NCBI RefSeq assembly: GCF_001499995.1
Contig: NZ_LQIU01000022.1
Span: 1 to 64,000, forward strand
DNA: 64,000 bases
From: Mycobacterium sp. IS-1496
GTDB lineage: Bacteria > Actinomycetota > Actinomycetes > Mycobacteriales > Mycobacteriaceae
Direction: 5' to 3'
A program made the position numbers and the translations under genes. Below, piece after piece: positions 44,476 to 53,079 of the stretch. The notes under the pieces were generated by a model. It was not told the DNA's origin. It saw only the letters and a list, made by a program, of their open reading frames with translations, and did not search any database. The first letter of the stretch is position 1, and each line of letters opens with the position of its first letter.

Positions 44476-45969
44476 ATGGCGAATACCGTTCAGCACTGGT
44501 GCAACAACGACCTCTTCGCGGGCGCGTCGCAGGCCAGCGCGCCGGTGACGAATCCGGCGACCGGTGAGGTGACCGGTCAGGTCGCGCTGGCGACCGTCGA
44601 GGACGCCCGCGCGGTGATCGAGGCGGCCGCGGCGGCGTTCCCGGCGTGGCGCGACACCTCCCTGGCCAAGCGCACGTCGGTGCTGTTCACCTTCCGCGAA
44701 CTGCTCAACGCCCGCAAGGACGAGTTGGCCGCGATCATCACCGCCGAACACGGCAAGGTGCTCTCCGACGCCCTGGGCGAGGTCTCCCGCGGCCAGGAAG
44801 TCGTCGAGTTCGCCTGCGGCATCCCCCATCTGCTCAAGGGCGGCTTCACCGAGAACGCCTCGACCAACGTCGACGTGTACTCGATCCGCCAACCGCTCGG
44901 GGTGGTCGGCGTGATCAGCCCGTTCAACTTCCCCGCGATGGTGCCGATGTGGTTCTTCCCCATCGCGATCGCCACCGGCAACACCGTGGTCCTCAAACCC
45001 AGCGAAAAGGATCCCTCGGCGTCGCTGTGGCTGGCCCGGTTGTGGGCCGAGGCCGGCCTGCCGCCCGGGGTGTTCAACGTGCTCCAGGGCGACAAGACCG
45101 CCGTCGACGAACTGCTGACCCACCCCAAGGTCAAGGCCGTGTCATTCGTGGGGTCGACCCCGATCGCCCAGTACGTCTACGCCACGGCCACCTCCGCCGG
45201 CAAACGCGTCCAGGCCCTCGGCGGGGCGAAGAACCACGCGGTGATCCTGCCCGACGCCGACCTCGACCTGGCCGCCGACGCAATGGTCAACGCCGGCTTC
45301 GGCTCGGCCGGCGAACGCTGCATGGCCATCAGCGCGGCCGTGGCAGTCGGCCCGATCGCCGACGACCTCGTCGCCAAGATCGCCGAACGCGCCACCGCAC
45401 TCAAGACCGGTGACGGCACCAAGGGCGCCGACATGGGTCCGCTGGTCACCCGGGCCCACCGCGACAAGGTGGCCTCCTACATCGACGCCGGCGAGGCCGA
45501 CGGCGCCAAGATCGTCGTCGACGGCCGCACCGTGTCCGCCGACGGTGGCGCCGAGGGCTTCTGGCTGGGCCCGACGCTGATCGACAACGTCACCCCGGAC
45601 ATGAGCGTCTACACCGACGAGATCTTCGGCCCCGTCCTGTCGGTGATCCGGGTCGAGACCTACGACCAGGCCCTCGAGCTCATCAACGCCAACCCGTACG
45701 GCAACGGCACCGCGATCTTCACCAACGACGGCGGCGCCGCCCGCCGCTTCCAGAACGAGGTCGAGGTCGGCATGGTCGGCATCAACGTGCCCATCCCGGT
45801 GCCGATGGCCTACTACAGCTTCGGCGGCTGGAAGAACTCGCTGTTCGGCGACAGCCACGCCCACGGCACCGAAGGCGTGCACTTCTTCACCCGCGGCAAA
45901 GCCATCACCCAACGCTGGCTCGACCCCAGCCACGGCGGCATCAACCTCGGCTTCCCACAAAACAGCTGA
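44476..45969 (+). CDS. mmsA: methylmalonate/malonate-semialdehyde dehydrogenase (CoA-acylating)
   Basis: A 497-residue aldehyde dehydrogenase that converts malonate or methylmalonate semialdehyde to acetyl- or propionyl-CoA. MmsA-type signatures are S-P-F-N-F-P-A-M-V-P-M-W-F-F-P, V-S-F-V-G-S-T-P-I-A, L-G-G-A-K-N-H and the catalytic Cys282 in A-G-E-R-C-M-A. The C-terminus S-F-G-G-W-K-N-S-L-F-G-D is also typical. The start is the ATG at 44476; the open frame runs far upstream only as antisense to the PucR gene. The next gene is a class III aminotransferase, which fits transamination of beta-alanine (or a related amine) followed by oxidation of the semialdehyde. Confidence 0.92.
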   Translation: MANTVQHWCNNDLFAGASQASAPVTNPATGEVTGQVALATVEDARAVIEAAAAAFPAWRDTSLAKRTSVLFTFRELLNARKDELAAIITAEHGKVLSDALGEVSRGQEVVEFACGIPHLLKGGFTENASTNVDVYSIRQPLGVVGVISPFNFPAMVPMWFFPIAIATGNTVVLKPSEKDPSASLWLARLWAEAGLPPGVFNVLQGDKTAVDELLTHPKVKAVSFVGSTPIAQYVYATATSAGKRVQALGGAKNHAVILPDADLDLAADAMVNAGFGSAGERCMAISAAVAVGPIADDLVAKIAERATALKTGDGTKGADMGPLVTRAHRDKVASYIDAGEADGAKIVVDGRTVSADGGAEGFWLGPTLIDNVTPDMSVYTDEIFGPVLSVIRVETYDQALELINANPYGNGTAIFTNDGGAARRFQNEVEVGMVGINVPIPVPMAYYSFGGWKNSLFGDSHAHGTEGVHFFTRGKAITQRWLDPSHGGINLGFPQNS

Positions 45970-45974
45970 TCATC

Positions 45975-46040
45975 GCGCCGAGAGTACGGTTGTTGCACGC
46001 ATCGCCCGAGTAGCGGCGTCAACAACCGTACTTTCGGCGC
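45975..46040. repeat. 66-bp element with 21-bp inverted arms between mmsA and the aminotransferase gene
   Basis: The left arm (45975-45995, beginning GCGCCGAGAGTACGG) and right arm (46020-46040, ending CCGTACTTTCGGCGC) are reverse complements over 21 bases with one mismatch, which would be a G-U pair in RNA. The spacer is 24 bases. It starts 6 bases after the mmsA stop and ends at the ribosome binding site AGGAGGAG of the next gene. It may be a terminator/attenuator, an mRNA stabiliser, an operator, or a copy of a dispersed palindromic repeat. Confidence 0.8.
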
Positions 46041-46053
46041 AGGAGGAGACCCC

Positions 46054-47436
46054 ATGACTGTCACGAACGAAACCGTCACCTTGCCCAACGGCCTGTCGGT
46101 CGACGACGCCCGCGCCGAGGCCACCCGCGCCTACGAGCTCGACCGCAAGCACGTCTTCCACTCGTGGTCGGCCCAGGCCGAGATCACGCCGATGACGATC
46201 ACCGCCGCGCAGGGCAGCTACATCTGGGACGGCGAGGGCCGTCGCCTGCTGGACTTCTCCTGTCAGCTGGTCAACACCAACATCGGGCATCAGCATCCGA
46301 AGGTCGTCGCCGCCATCCAGGCGCAGGCCGCCAAGCTGTGCACGGTCGCCCCGCAGCACGCCAACGACGCCCGGTCCGAGGCCGCCCGGCTGATCGCCGA
46401 ACGCACCCCCGGTGAGCTGAACAGGGTGTTCTTCACCAACGGCGGCGCCGACGCCGTCGAACACGCGGTGCGGATGGCGCGGCTGCACACGGGCAAGTAC
46501 AAGGTGCTCAGCCGGTACCGCTCCTACCACGGCGGCACCGAGACCGCGATCAACCTGACCGGCGATCCGCGCCGGTGGCCGAACGATCACGGCAACGCCG
46601 GTGTCGTCCACTTCTTCGGCCCGTTCCTGTACCGCTCGCAGTTCCACGCCACCACCGAGGCCGAGGAGTCGGCCCGCGCGCTGGCGCACCTCGAGGACAT
46701 CGTGCGAATGGAGGGTCCGTCGACCATCGCCGCGATAGTGCTGGAGTCGATCCCCGGCACCGCGGGCATCATGATCCCGCCCCCCGGATACATGGCTGGT
46801 GTCCGCGACATCTGCGACCGGTACGGCATCGTGATGATCGCCGACGAGGTGATGGCCGGGTTCGGCCGCAGCGGGAAGTGGTTCTCGATCGACCACTTCG
46901 GCGTCACCCCGGACCTGTTGACCTTCGCCAAGGGCGTGAACTCCGGGTACGTGCCGCTCGGTGGCGTCGCGATCAGCCCGGCCATCGCCGAGACCTTCGC
47001 ACACCGGCCCTACCCCGGCGGCCTGACCTACTCCGGTCATCCGCTCGCGACGGCGGCGGCCGTGGCCACCATCAACGCGATGGAGGAGGAGGACATCGTC
47101 GGCAACGCCGCCCGCATCGGCGCCGAGGTGCTCGGGCCCGGTCTGGCCGAACTGGCCGCCCGCCACCCCAGCGTCGGCGAGGTCCGCGGCACCGGCGTCT
47201 TCTGGGCGATCGAGTTGGTCGCGAACCCGGAGACCCGGGAACCGCTGGCCCCGTACGGCGCGAGCAGCGCGGCGATGAACGCGGTGGTCGCGGCCTGCAA
47301 GGAGAACGGTCTGCTGCCGTTCGCGAACTTCAACCGGATCCACGCCGTACCGCCGTGTACGGTCACCGCCGACGAAGCCCGCGAAGGTCTCGCAATCCTC
47401 GACCAGGCACTCGCCGTCGCCGACTCGCACCTGTGA
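46054..47436 (+). CDS. class III PLP-dependent aminotransferase, probable beta-alanine/omega-amino acid:pyruvate type
   Basis: A 460-residue fold-type I aminotransferase. Features are D-F-S-C-Q-L-V-N-T-N-I-G-H, the cofactor segment F-T-N-G-G-A-D-A, Y-H-G-G-T, I-A-D-E-V-M-A-G-F-G-R-S-G, and Lys293 in F-A-K-G-V-N-S-G-Y-V-P-L-G-G, which forms the Schiff base. It is close in style to taurine/beta-alanine:pyruvate aminotransferases. With mmsA it would form a two-step route from beta-alanine to acetyl-CoA via malonate semialdehyde. The ATG at 46054 has a near-perfect ribosome binding site. The inverted repeat just upstream may control its expression separately from mmsA. Confidence 0.85.
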   Translation: MTVTNETVTLPNGLSVDDARAEATRAYELDRKHVFHSWSAQAEITPMTITAAQGSYIWDGEGRRLLDFSCQLVNTNIGHQHPKVVAAIQAQAAKLCTVAPQHANDARSEAARLIAERTPGELNRVFFTNGGADAVEHAVRMARLHTGKYKVLSRYRSYHGGTETAINLTGDPRRWPNDHGNAGVVHFFGPFLYRSQFHATTEAEESARALAHLEDIVRMEGPSTIAAIVLESIPGTAGIMIPPPGYMAGVRDICDRYGIVMIADEVMAGFGRSGKWFSIDHFGVTPDLLTFAKGVNSGYVPLGGVAISPAIAETFAHRPYPGGLTYSGHPLATAAAVATINAMEEEDIVGNAARIGAEVLGPGLAELAARHPSVGEVRGTGVFWAIELVANPETREPLAPYGASSAAMNAVVAACKENGLLPFANFNRIHAVPPCTVTADEAREGLAILDQALAVADSHL

Positions 47437-47451
47437 ACCGTTAGCACCCCT

Positions 47452-47469
47452 CGCCGGAACACGCCGGCG
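47452..47469 (+). terminator. weak stem-loop after the aminotransferase gene
   Basis: CGCCGG-aacacg-CCGGCG, 6 base pairs with a 6-base loop, begins 16 bases after the stop. The following 140 bases to the next gene show nothing clear except a GAAGGGG ribosome binding site. Confidence 0.35.
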
Positions 47470-47612
47470 CCTCGGCATCCGTAGGGTTGGTGGCCAGGGT
47501 GTGGTCCAGGGCGTCCGGCACGTGCGCAACGGCGCGCCGTTTCGACATCGCGGCGGCGTGGAACTACGTCCCGAAGGTCGAACCACCGGGAACCAGTTCG
47601 TGAAGGGGATGC

Positions 47613-49883
47613 ATGTCTGAGGCGCCAGCGTCGGATTTCGACGACCAGGCCGGGTCTGGCACGGACGATCAGCCCAACGAGCCCAGCGAGATCACCTACG
47701 ACGAGCATCTCCATCCGGCCCGTCCCCGGGCGCTGCGGTTCCGGCCGAGGGTCAAGTCGCCGTTCACGCGCCGCTCGGTGGCCCAGGACGGCCCGGCGCG
47801 GGCGGACAACCCGGCGTACGTGTCGTGGCTGCTGTCGCAGTCGATGCTGGCCGACGCCAACGAGATCAGTCAGCAGTTCTCCGGGCAGGGCTCGATGTGG
47901 CAGAACCCGTACGCCACCCCGAGCCCGCGCGGCGCGGTGGAGACCGCCTCGGTGTGGTTCACCGCCTATCCGTTGTCGTTGATCACGCGCCCGAACGAGT
48001 CGTTCCTCACCGCGCTCGCCGACGACGACATGTGGAAGGCGTTCGCGGACATCGGCATCGAGGCCATCCACACCGGTCCGGTGAAGCGGGCCGGCGGCAT
48101 CTCCGGATGGCAGACCACCCCCAGCGTCGACGGGCACTTCGACCGCATCAGCACCGAGATCGACCCGGCGTTCGGCACCGAGGACGAATTCCGCAAGATG
48201 TGCGGGACGGCCAACTGGTACGGCGGTACCATCATCGACGACATCGTGCCGGGCCACACCGGCAAGGGCGCCGACTTCCGCCTCGCGGAGATGAAGTACG
48301 CGGACTACCCCGGCATCTACCACATGGTGGAGGTCGATCCCCGCGACTGGGAGCACCTGCCCGACGTGCCGTCGGGAGCGGACTCGGTGAACATCGACCC
48401 GGCCACCGAGGAGTGGCTGGACAAGGCCGGCTACATCATCGGTCGGCTGCAGCGGGTGATCTTCTACGCCGAGGGCATCAAGGAGACCAACTGGAGCGTC
48501 ACCCGCCCGGTGCTCGGTGTCGACGGTGTCGAACGCCGCTGGGTCTACCTGCACTACTTCAAGGACGGTCAGCCGTCGATCAACTGGCTGGACCCCTCCT
48601 TCGCGGGGATGCGGCTGGTGATCGGCGACGCCTTGCACTCGCTGGCAGACCTGGGCACCGGCGGACTCCGCTTGGACGCCAACGGTTTTCTCGGCGCCGA
48701 GAAGACCGTGGCCGAGGACAGCACCGCCTGGTCGGAGGGCCATCCGCTGTCCGAGGCGGCCAACCATCTGATCGCGAGCATGGTGCGCAAGGTGGGCGGT
48801 TTCACGTTCCAGGAACTCAACCTCACCATCGACGACATCCGCGAGATCGGTGAGGCGGGCGCGGACCTGTCCTACGACTTCATCAACCGGCCCGCCTACC
48901 AGCACGCCCTGGCCACCGCCGACACCGAGTTCCTCCGGCTGACCCTGCGCACCACGCTCGAACTCGGCGTCGACCCGGCGTCGTTGATCCACGCCCTGCA
49001 GAACCACGACGAACTGACCTACGAGCTCGTGCACTGGTCACACGGTCACCGCGACGACCTCTTCACCTACAAGGGTGAGGAGATCACCGGCGAGGTGCTC
49101 GGCGAGACGGTCCGCCAGGATCTCACCGAACACCTCACCGGTGAGAACGCGCCCTACAACCTGGTTTTCACCACGAACGGCATCGCCTGCACCACCGCGA
49201 CGGTGATCGCGGCGACGCTGGGCATCAGCGATCTGGACCGGATCGCACCCGATTCCCCCGAGCTCGACGAGATCCGCCGGGCGCACCTGCTGCTGGCGAT
49301 GTTCAACGCGCTGCAGCCGGGGGTCTTCGCGCTGTCGGGGTGGGATCTGTGCGGCATGCTCACCCTGCCCGCCACGGAGGTCGCCGAACTCCTGCGTGGC
49401 GGTGACACCCGGTGGATCCACCGCGCCGCCCACGACCTGATGGGGGTGAATCCCGGTGCGACGCAATCATTGGCGGGGATGCCGCGCGGCCGCAGCCTGT
49501 ACGGTTCGATCCCCGACCAGCTCGGCGACGACACCAGCTTCCTGCGCCAGCTGCAGGCCATCTTGAAGGTGCGCTCCCACTACGGCATCGCGACCAGTCG
49601 CCAGATCGACATTCCCGAGGTGTCGCACCGGGGCATGCTCGTGCTCGTGCACCAACTGCAGGGCGACGGCCGCTACCAGTTGACCGTGCTGAATTTCGCC
49701 AACGAGGAGGTCGCCGGGACCGTCCGCTCCGAGGCGCTGCCGCCGGGCGCCGAGGTCTCGGACATGTTCACCGGCCACGTCTTCGCCACGGTCGACGACC
49801 TGCACAGCTTCACCGTGGAAATGCCCGCGCACCACGGGATGTCGCTGCTCGTCGAGGTCAGCGCCGACGGCGCCGAGTCCTAG
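47613..49883 (+). CDS. GH13 alpha-amylase/trehalose synthase-like glucosidase family protein
   Basis: A 756-residue protein of the GH13 superfamily. The three catalytic acids are kept: Asp355 in G-L-R-L-D-A-N-G (nucleophile), Glu401 in F-T-F-Q-E-L-N (acid/base) and Asp466 in L-Q-N-H-D-E-L (stabiliser). The usual D-x-x-x-N-H-T-S loop reads [10 protein letters not shown], and [11 protein letters not shown] replaces the usual substrate loop, so it is a divergent member. About 110 N-terminal residues are extra. The C-terminal 90 residues form the usual beta domain. It resembles TreS-type glucosyl-mutases, but the substrate is unproven. The next gene, 7 bases on, is kinase-like, echoing the TreS-Pep2 pairing of the GlgE pathway. 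Confidence 0.75.
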   Translation: MSEAPASDFDDQAGSGTDDQPNEPSEITYDEHLHPARPRALRFRPRVKSPFTRRSVAQDGPARADNPAYVSWLLSQSMLADANEISQQFSGQGSMWQNPYATPSPRGAVETASVWFTAYPLSLITRPNESFLTALADDDMWKAFADIGIEAIHTGPVKRAGGISGWQTTPSVDGHFDRISTEIDPAFGTEDEFRKMCGTANWYGGTIIDDIVPGHTGKGADFRLAEMKYADYPGIYHMVEVDPRDWEHLPDVPSGADSVNIDPATEEWLDKAGYIIGRLQRVIFYAEGIKETNWSVTRPVLGVDGVERRWVYLHYFKDGQPSINWLDPSFAGMRLVIGDALHSLADLGTGGLRLDANGFLGAEKTVAEDSTAWSEGHPLSEAANHLIASMVRKVGGFTFQELNLTIDDIREIGEAGADLSYDFINRPAYQHALATADTEFLRLTLRTTLELGVDPASLIHALQNHDELTYELVHWSHGHRDDLFTYKGEEITGEVLGETVRQDLTEHLTGENAPYNLVFTTNGIACTTATVIAATLGISDLDRIAPDSPELDEIRRAHLLLAMFNALQPGVFALSGWDLCGMLTLPATEVAELLRGGDTRWIHRAAHDLMGVNPGATQSLAGMPRGRSLYGSIPDQLGDDTSFLRQLQAILKVRSHYGIATSRQIDIPEVSHRGMLVLVHQLQGDGRYQLTVLNFANEEVAGTVRSEALPPGAEVSDMFTGHVFATVDDLHSFTVEMPAHHGMSLLVEVSADGAES

Positions 49884-49890
49884 CCGAGGC

Positions 49891-51174
49891 ATGCCTCGAC
49901 ACGAGTGGGTCGCCGGTGACCACCTCGGCCTGCCGATCCCGGCCACCGCCGCGGCGCTGCGTGACGGCGGGGAAGCGTTCCTCACCGACGCGTTTCGTGC
50001 CTTCGGCGCACTCGCGCAGGACAACCGGGTGGTGCGGATCGACCGGTGCCAGGAGCTCAGCGGCGGGAGCACGGGACGCAAACTGCTGCTCGACGTCGCC
50101 TACGCCCGCCCCGAACCGGGTCTGCGCACGGATCTGTTCGTCAAGTTCTCCCGCGACTTCGACGATCCCGCCCGGGACCGCGGCAGAACCCAGATGGCTT
50201 CGGAAGTGGTGTTCGCCGCGCTGTCCCGCACGCCCGGGTTTCCGATCGCGATACCCCGGCCCCGCTTCGGGGACTACCACGCCCAAACCGGGACGGGCAT
50301 CCTGATCACCGACCGGATCCCGTTCGGACACAATGGTGTTGAACGCCAGTACGAGAAATGCCTCGACGAGGACATGCCTGCGCCCGCCGAGCACTACCGC
50401 GCGCTGATCACCGCGTTGGCGCGACTGGCGGGCACCCAGCGTTCCGGCCGGTTACCGCAGGAATTCTCGCAGGCGTTCCCCGTCGATCTGCAGGCCGCCA
50501 CGGTCGGCGATCCGGTGACCCTGTCCCCGGAACGCCTGCAGCGCAGGCTGGCCCGGCTCAGCGAGTTCGCCGAGACCCATCCCGGGTTGCTCCCACCCCA
50601 CGTGCGGACCGCTGGCTTCCTGGCGCGCCTGGACGAGGAGGCCCACGAGGTGCTGCGCCACGAGGAGTCGATCTGGCGTGCGCTGCGGGATGCGGAGGAC
50701 CACATCGCGCTGTGCCACTGGAATGCCAACGTCGACAACGCCTGGTTCTGGCGCGACGGCGGCGGTGTCCTGCAGTGCGGCCTGATGGACTGGGGGTGCG
50801 TGAGCCGGCTGAACCTTGCGATGGCGCTGTGGGGTGCGCTGTGCGCCGCCGAAACCAGCCTGTGGGATAACCACTTCGACGAGCTGCTCGAGCTGTTCTG
50901 CGCCGAGATGGCGGGTGCAGGCGGGCCGCGACCGGATCCGGCGTTGTTGCGGCGCCACCTGATGCTCTACATGGCGCTGATGGGCATCACCTGGCTGCTC
51001 GACGTGCCCGCGCGCATCCGCCACCGCCTCCCCGACGCCGACGCGGACACCACGAGATACGATCCGCGCATCCGCGCCGATGAGGGGTTGCGCGCCCCGC
51101 TGCAGATGTTCACCAACATGCTGAACCTCTGGCGGACAGAGGGTTTGGCCCGGCATCTGGAGGCGCTCGGCTAG
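49891..51174 (+). CDS. phosphotransferase (APH-like kinase fold) family protein
   Basis: A 427-residue protein with the aminoglycoside-phosphotransferase/choline-kinase fold. The catalytic loop reads A-L-C-H-W-N-A-N-V-D-N-A-W (canonical H-G-D-x-x-x-x-N), and the metal-binding motif reads G-L-M-D-W-G. The usual catalytic Asp of H-G-D is replaced by Asn (H-W-N), so either Asp in N-V-D-N takes over or the protein is a weak or inactive kinase. It follows the GH13 gene by 7 bases and is surely co-expressed with it. It does not look like the maltokinase Pep2 in detail. Its stop TAG lies within a CTAG shared with the convergent gene. Confidence 0.7.
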   Translation: MPRHEWVAGDHLGLPIPATAAALRDGGEAFLTDAFRAFGALAQDNRVVRIDRCQELSGGSTGRKLLLDVAYARPEPGLRTDLFVKFSRDFDDPARDRGRTQMASEVVFAALSRTPGFPIAIPRPRFGDYHAQTGTGILITDRIPFGHNGVERQYEKCLDEDMPAPAEHYRALITALARLAGTQRSGRLPQEFSQAFPVDLQAATVGDPVTLSPERLQRRLARLSEFAETHPGLLPPHVRTAGFLARLDEEAHEVLRHEESIWRALRDAEDHIALCHWNANVDNAWFWRDGGGVLQCGLMDWGCVSRLNLAMALWGALCAAETSLWDNHFDELLELFCAEMAGAGGPRPDPALLRRHLMLYMALMGITWLLDVPARIRHRLPDADADTTRYDPRIRADEGLRAPLQMFTNMLNLWRTEGLARHLEALG

Positions 51175-51851
51175 CCGCCGTCGGCGTGCTCGACCACGTC
51201 GATGCGCATCACGTGTCGCAGGGTCCCGACGAACACCGGCGGATATGCGCCGACGCCGGCTTCGGTGAGCCACTTCGCCGCTGTCTCCGGACGATCCAGC
51301 CACCTGCGGGCGCCCGCTTCGTCGGCGACGTCCTGCAAGAACATCACCTCCTGCGGGTCGTCCAGCGCCCTGAAGATCCACACGTTCTGAATGCCGTTGC
51401 GAAGGAACAGGACACGGGTGCGGTGCACCTGGTCGAGCAGGGTTTCGACATCCTGCACCACCGTGACGCCGGCGATCACCACGGCGGGCGCGGTCGCGGT
51501 CCATACGGCGCGGTCGCCGTCCTCGACGTGGAAGCGTTCGACGAGTTCGCCGGCGAAGACCGCGGGCAGATCCTGCACTCCCACTGCATCGAACCAGTCG
51601 AAGAAGACGTGGGACCGCAACAGGTCCGCGACGGGTTCGGCGGTGTGCAGGGCCATCGTGACCAGCACCCGGTCCGGTTCGCTGATCGAGGTGTGGACGA
51701 AGACGTGATGCGCCCCGAGCGCGGCGAGTTCGGCCCGGCGCCGTTCGAGCAGGGGCCACACCCGCGAGGGGTCGGCGACCCGGTAGTCCGACGTCAGGAT
51801 CAACGAGCCCGCGACACCGGCGGTCACCGCGTCTTCTCCCGGCACGGTCAT
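51171..51851 (-). CDS. hypothetical protein made of two similar alpha/beta-barrel-like halves
   Basis: A protein of about 226 residues that I cannot name. The first half (about 15-110) and second half (about 120-215) share a similar pattern. Each begins with a beta strand, has a helix rich in Arg/Leu, then a strand followed by an acidic helix with a W-F-D or W-L-D, and ends in a V-F-A/V-G-x-L strand. This is what a duplicated dimeric alpha-beta barrel (ABM/DABB) domain would look like. Two ATGs (51854, 51851) are possible. A TAGCAT -10-like hexamer overlapping them would instead favour the GTG at 51845 for a leaderless start. Confidence 0.6.
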   Translation of the reverse strand: MTVPGEDAVTAGVAGSLILTSDYRVADPSRVWPLLERRRAELAALGAHHVFVHTSISEPDRVLVTMALHTAEPVADLLRSHVFFDWFDAVGVQDLPAVFAGELVERFHVEDGDRAVWTATAPAVVIAGVTVVQDVETLLDQVHRTRVLFLRNGIQNVWIFRALDDPQEVMFLQDVADEAGARRWLDRPETAAKWLTEAGVGAYPPVFVGTLRHVMRIDVVEHADGG

Positions 51852-51886
51852 CATGCTACCGAGCGTGGCATCGCCGTTCCCGGCGG

Positions 51887-52510
51887 TCAGCCGGTCGCGT
51901 TCGGCTTCATCGGCGGGCAGACGCCGTTGGCGTCCGCGGTCAACTCGTAGTGCCACAACTCGTTGGCGTACACCTGACACAGTCCGAACCGCGGACCGTT
52001 GCGCGCCATCCAGGCCGCGGCGTCCGGACCGCCGACGTCGACCGCCCGCCCGACCACGTGCATCGAGGTCTGCGGTGATGCGACGAACTGCCGGGCGACC
52101 TCCACGCTGCCGTACGTGCGCACCCCGTCCTGGAACAGCCGCTCCTGGAAGCCGATCGACCGCCAGCCGGAGTTGATCTCGACCTCGACACCGCTGCCTG
52201 CCGCCGCCCGCGTGGCTTCCTGCACGGCGCCCAGCAGCGCGGGGTCGAGTCGGCCGACTGTCGGGTTCTCGACGTCGAAAGCGGTCAAAGTGCCGTCCTC
52301 GGGCAGGTATCCGCCGAAGGTGTCGGTCGCCCCGGGACCGACGCCGAACGGTTCGGGGGCGGGATCGGTGCCCGTCGCCGACGGCCCGACGAGAGTGTCA
52401 CCGCTACCGGGTTCGGCGGGGTCCGCCTGGGCCGGCGCGGCGCCGAACAGCACCCCGCAGGCGCAGCCGATGGCCACGCTGACCCGGCCCACCGTTCGCC
52501 CCACACTCAC
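51887..52510 (-). CDS. secreted M15-family (VanY/DD-carboxypeptidase-like) peptidase
   Basis: A 207-residue exported protein. A signal peptide (about 1-30, cleaved after A-P-A-Q-A) is followed by a Pro/Gly-rich linker and a compact peptidase domain. Zinc-site motifs of the M15 family are visible: S-G-W-R-S near 125, S-M-H-V-V-G-R-A-V-D-V with metal-binding His and Asp, and E-L-W-H-Y-E with the general-base Glu and last His. It should trim peptidoglycan stem peptides outside the membrane. The GTG at 52510 gives a clean signal sequence and has a GGTGGCGGG run upstream; earlier ATGs in frame lie within the divergent promoter. Confidence 0.8.
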   Translation of the reverse strand: MSVGRTVGRVSVAIGCACGVLFGAAPAQADPAEPGSGDTLVGPSATGTDPAPEPFGVGPGATDTFGGYLPEDGTLTAFDVENPTVGRLDPALLGAVQEATRAAAGSGVEVEINSGWRSIGFQERLFQDGVRTYGSVEVARQFVASPQTSMHVVGRAVDVGGPDAAAWMARNGPRFGLCQVYANELWHYELTADANGVCPPMKPNATG

Positions 52511-52552
52511 CCCGCCACCATGCCAGCTTCCCGCCCCGTCGCGCGACCCCAT

Positions 52553-52558
52553 TACGAT
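52553..52558 (+). promoter_or_regulatory. -10 box of a probable leaderless promoter
   Basis: TACGAT lies 7 bases before the ATG at 52566. Confidence 0.5.
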
Positions 52559-52565
52559 CTCTCCC

Positions 52566-53060
52566 ATGCCGCCGGGACCACAGCCGATCGGTGCCGCCCG
52601 CTCACGGTCCACGGCGCTGGCCGTGCTCGCCTGCCTCATCGCCACCGCCGCGCTGATCCTGTCGGTGTGGACGTGGTGGCAGGACCGCACACCGCGCTAC
52701 GACGAGGCGACGCGGGCCGCCGCCCAGGACAGCGCATGTGCGGCGTACACCCAGGTGAGCACCGGGGTCGCTACCAACACGCATCTGGCTTCGCCCGGCG
52801 GAGACGATGACGTCACCGGCGTGCTGGCGGTGGCGGCCAACGCCCGGGTGGCCTTGATGGGCGGCGGCCAGTACCTGCTCACCACCCTGGACCCGGCCAC
52901 GCCGCCCCAACTCGCCGACGCGGTCCGTAAATTCGGGACGAAGCTGATGCAGTTCGGAGCCGCCGCCACCGCAGGCGCCCCGGACGGCGACCCCGGCCAG
53001 CAGGCCCTCAAGCGCGACCTCGACGCGCTCCACGCCACCCTCGACGGGTTCTGCGGCTGA
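52566..53060 (+). CDS. membrane-anchored hypothetical protein
   Basis: A 164-residue protein with one N-terminal transmembrane helix (about 16-36, ending V-W-T-W-W) and an extracytoplasmic helical domain. Two cysteines (in S-A-C-A-A-Y and the terminal F-C-G) could form a disulfide. The layout recalls small mycobacterial Mce-associated or membrane-tethered proteins, but I find no specific motif. It is divergent from the M15 peptidase, so both may act in the envelope. Its message is probably leaderless. Confidence 0.65.
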   Translation: MPPGPQPIGAARSRSTALAVLACLIATAALILSVWTWWQDRTPRYDEATRAAAQDSACAAYTQVSTGVATNTHLASPGGDDDVTGVLAVAANARVALMGGGQYLLTTLDPATPPQLADAVRKFGTKLMQFGAAATAGAPDGDPGQQALKRDLDALHATLDGFCG

Positions 53061-53079
53061 GTCGATTTCGTCGAGGCGG

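Noticed and set aside
47037..49034. A 665-codon open frame on the minus strand
   Set aside because: Antisense to the aminotransferase and GH13 genes, both of which have clear catalytic motifs.
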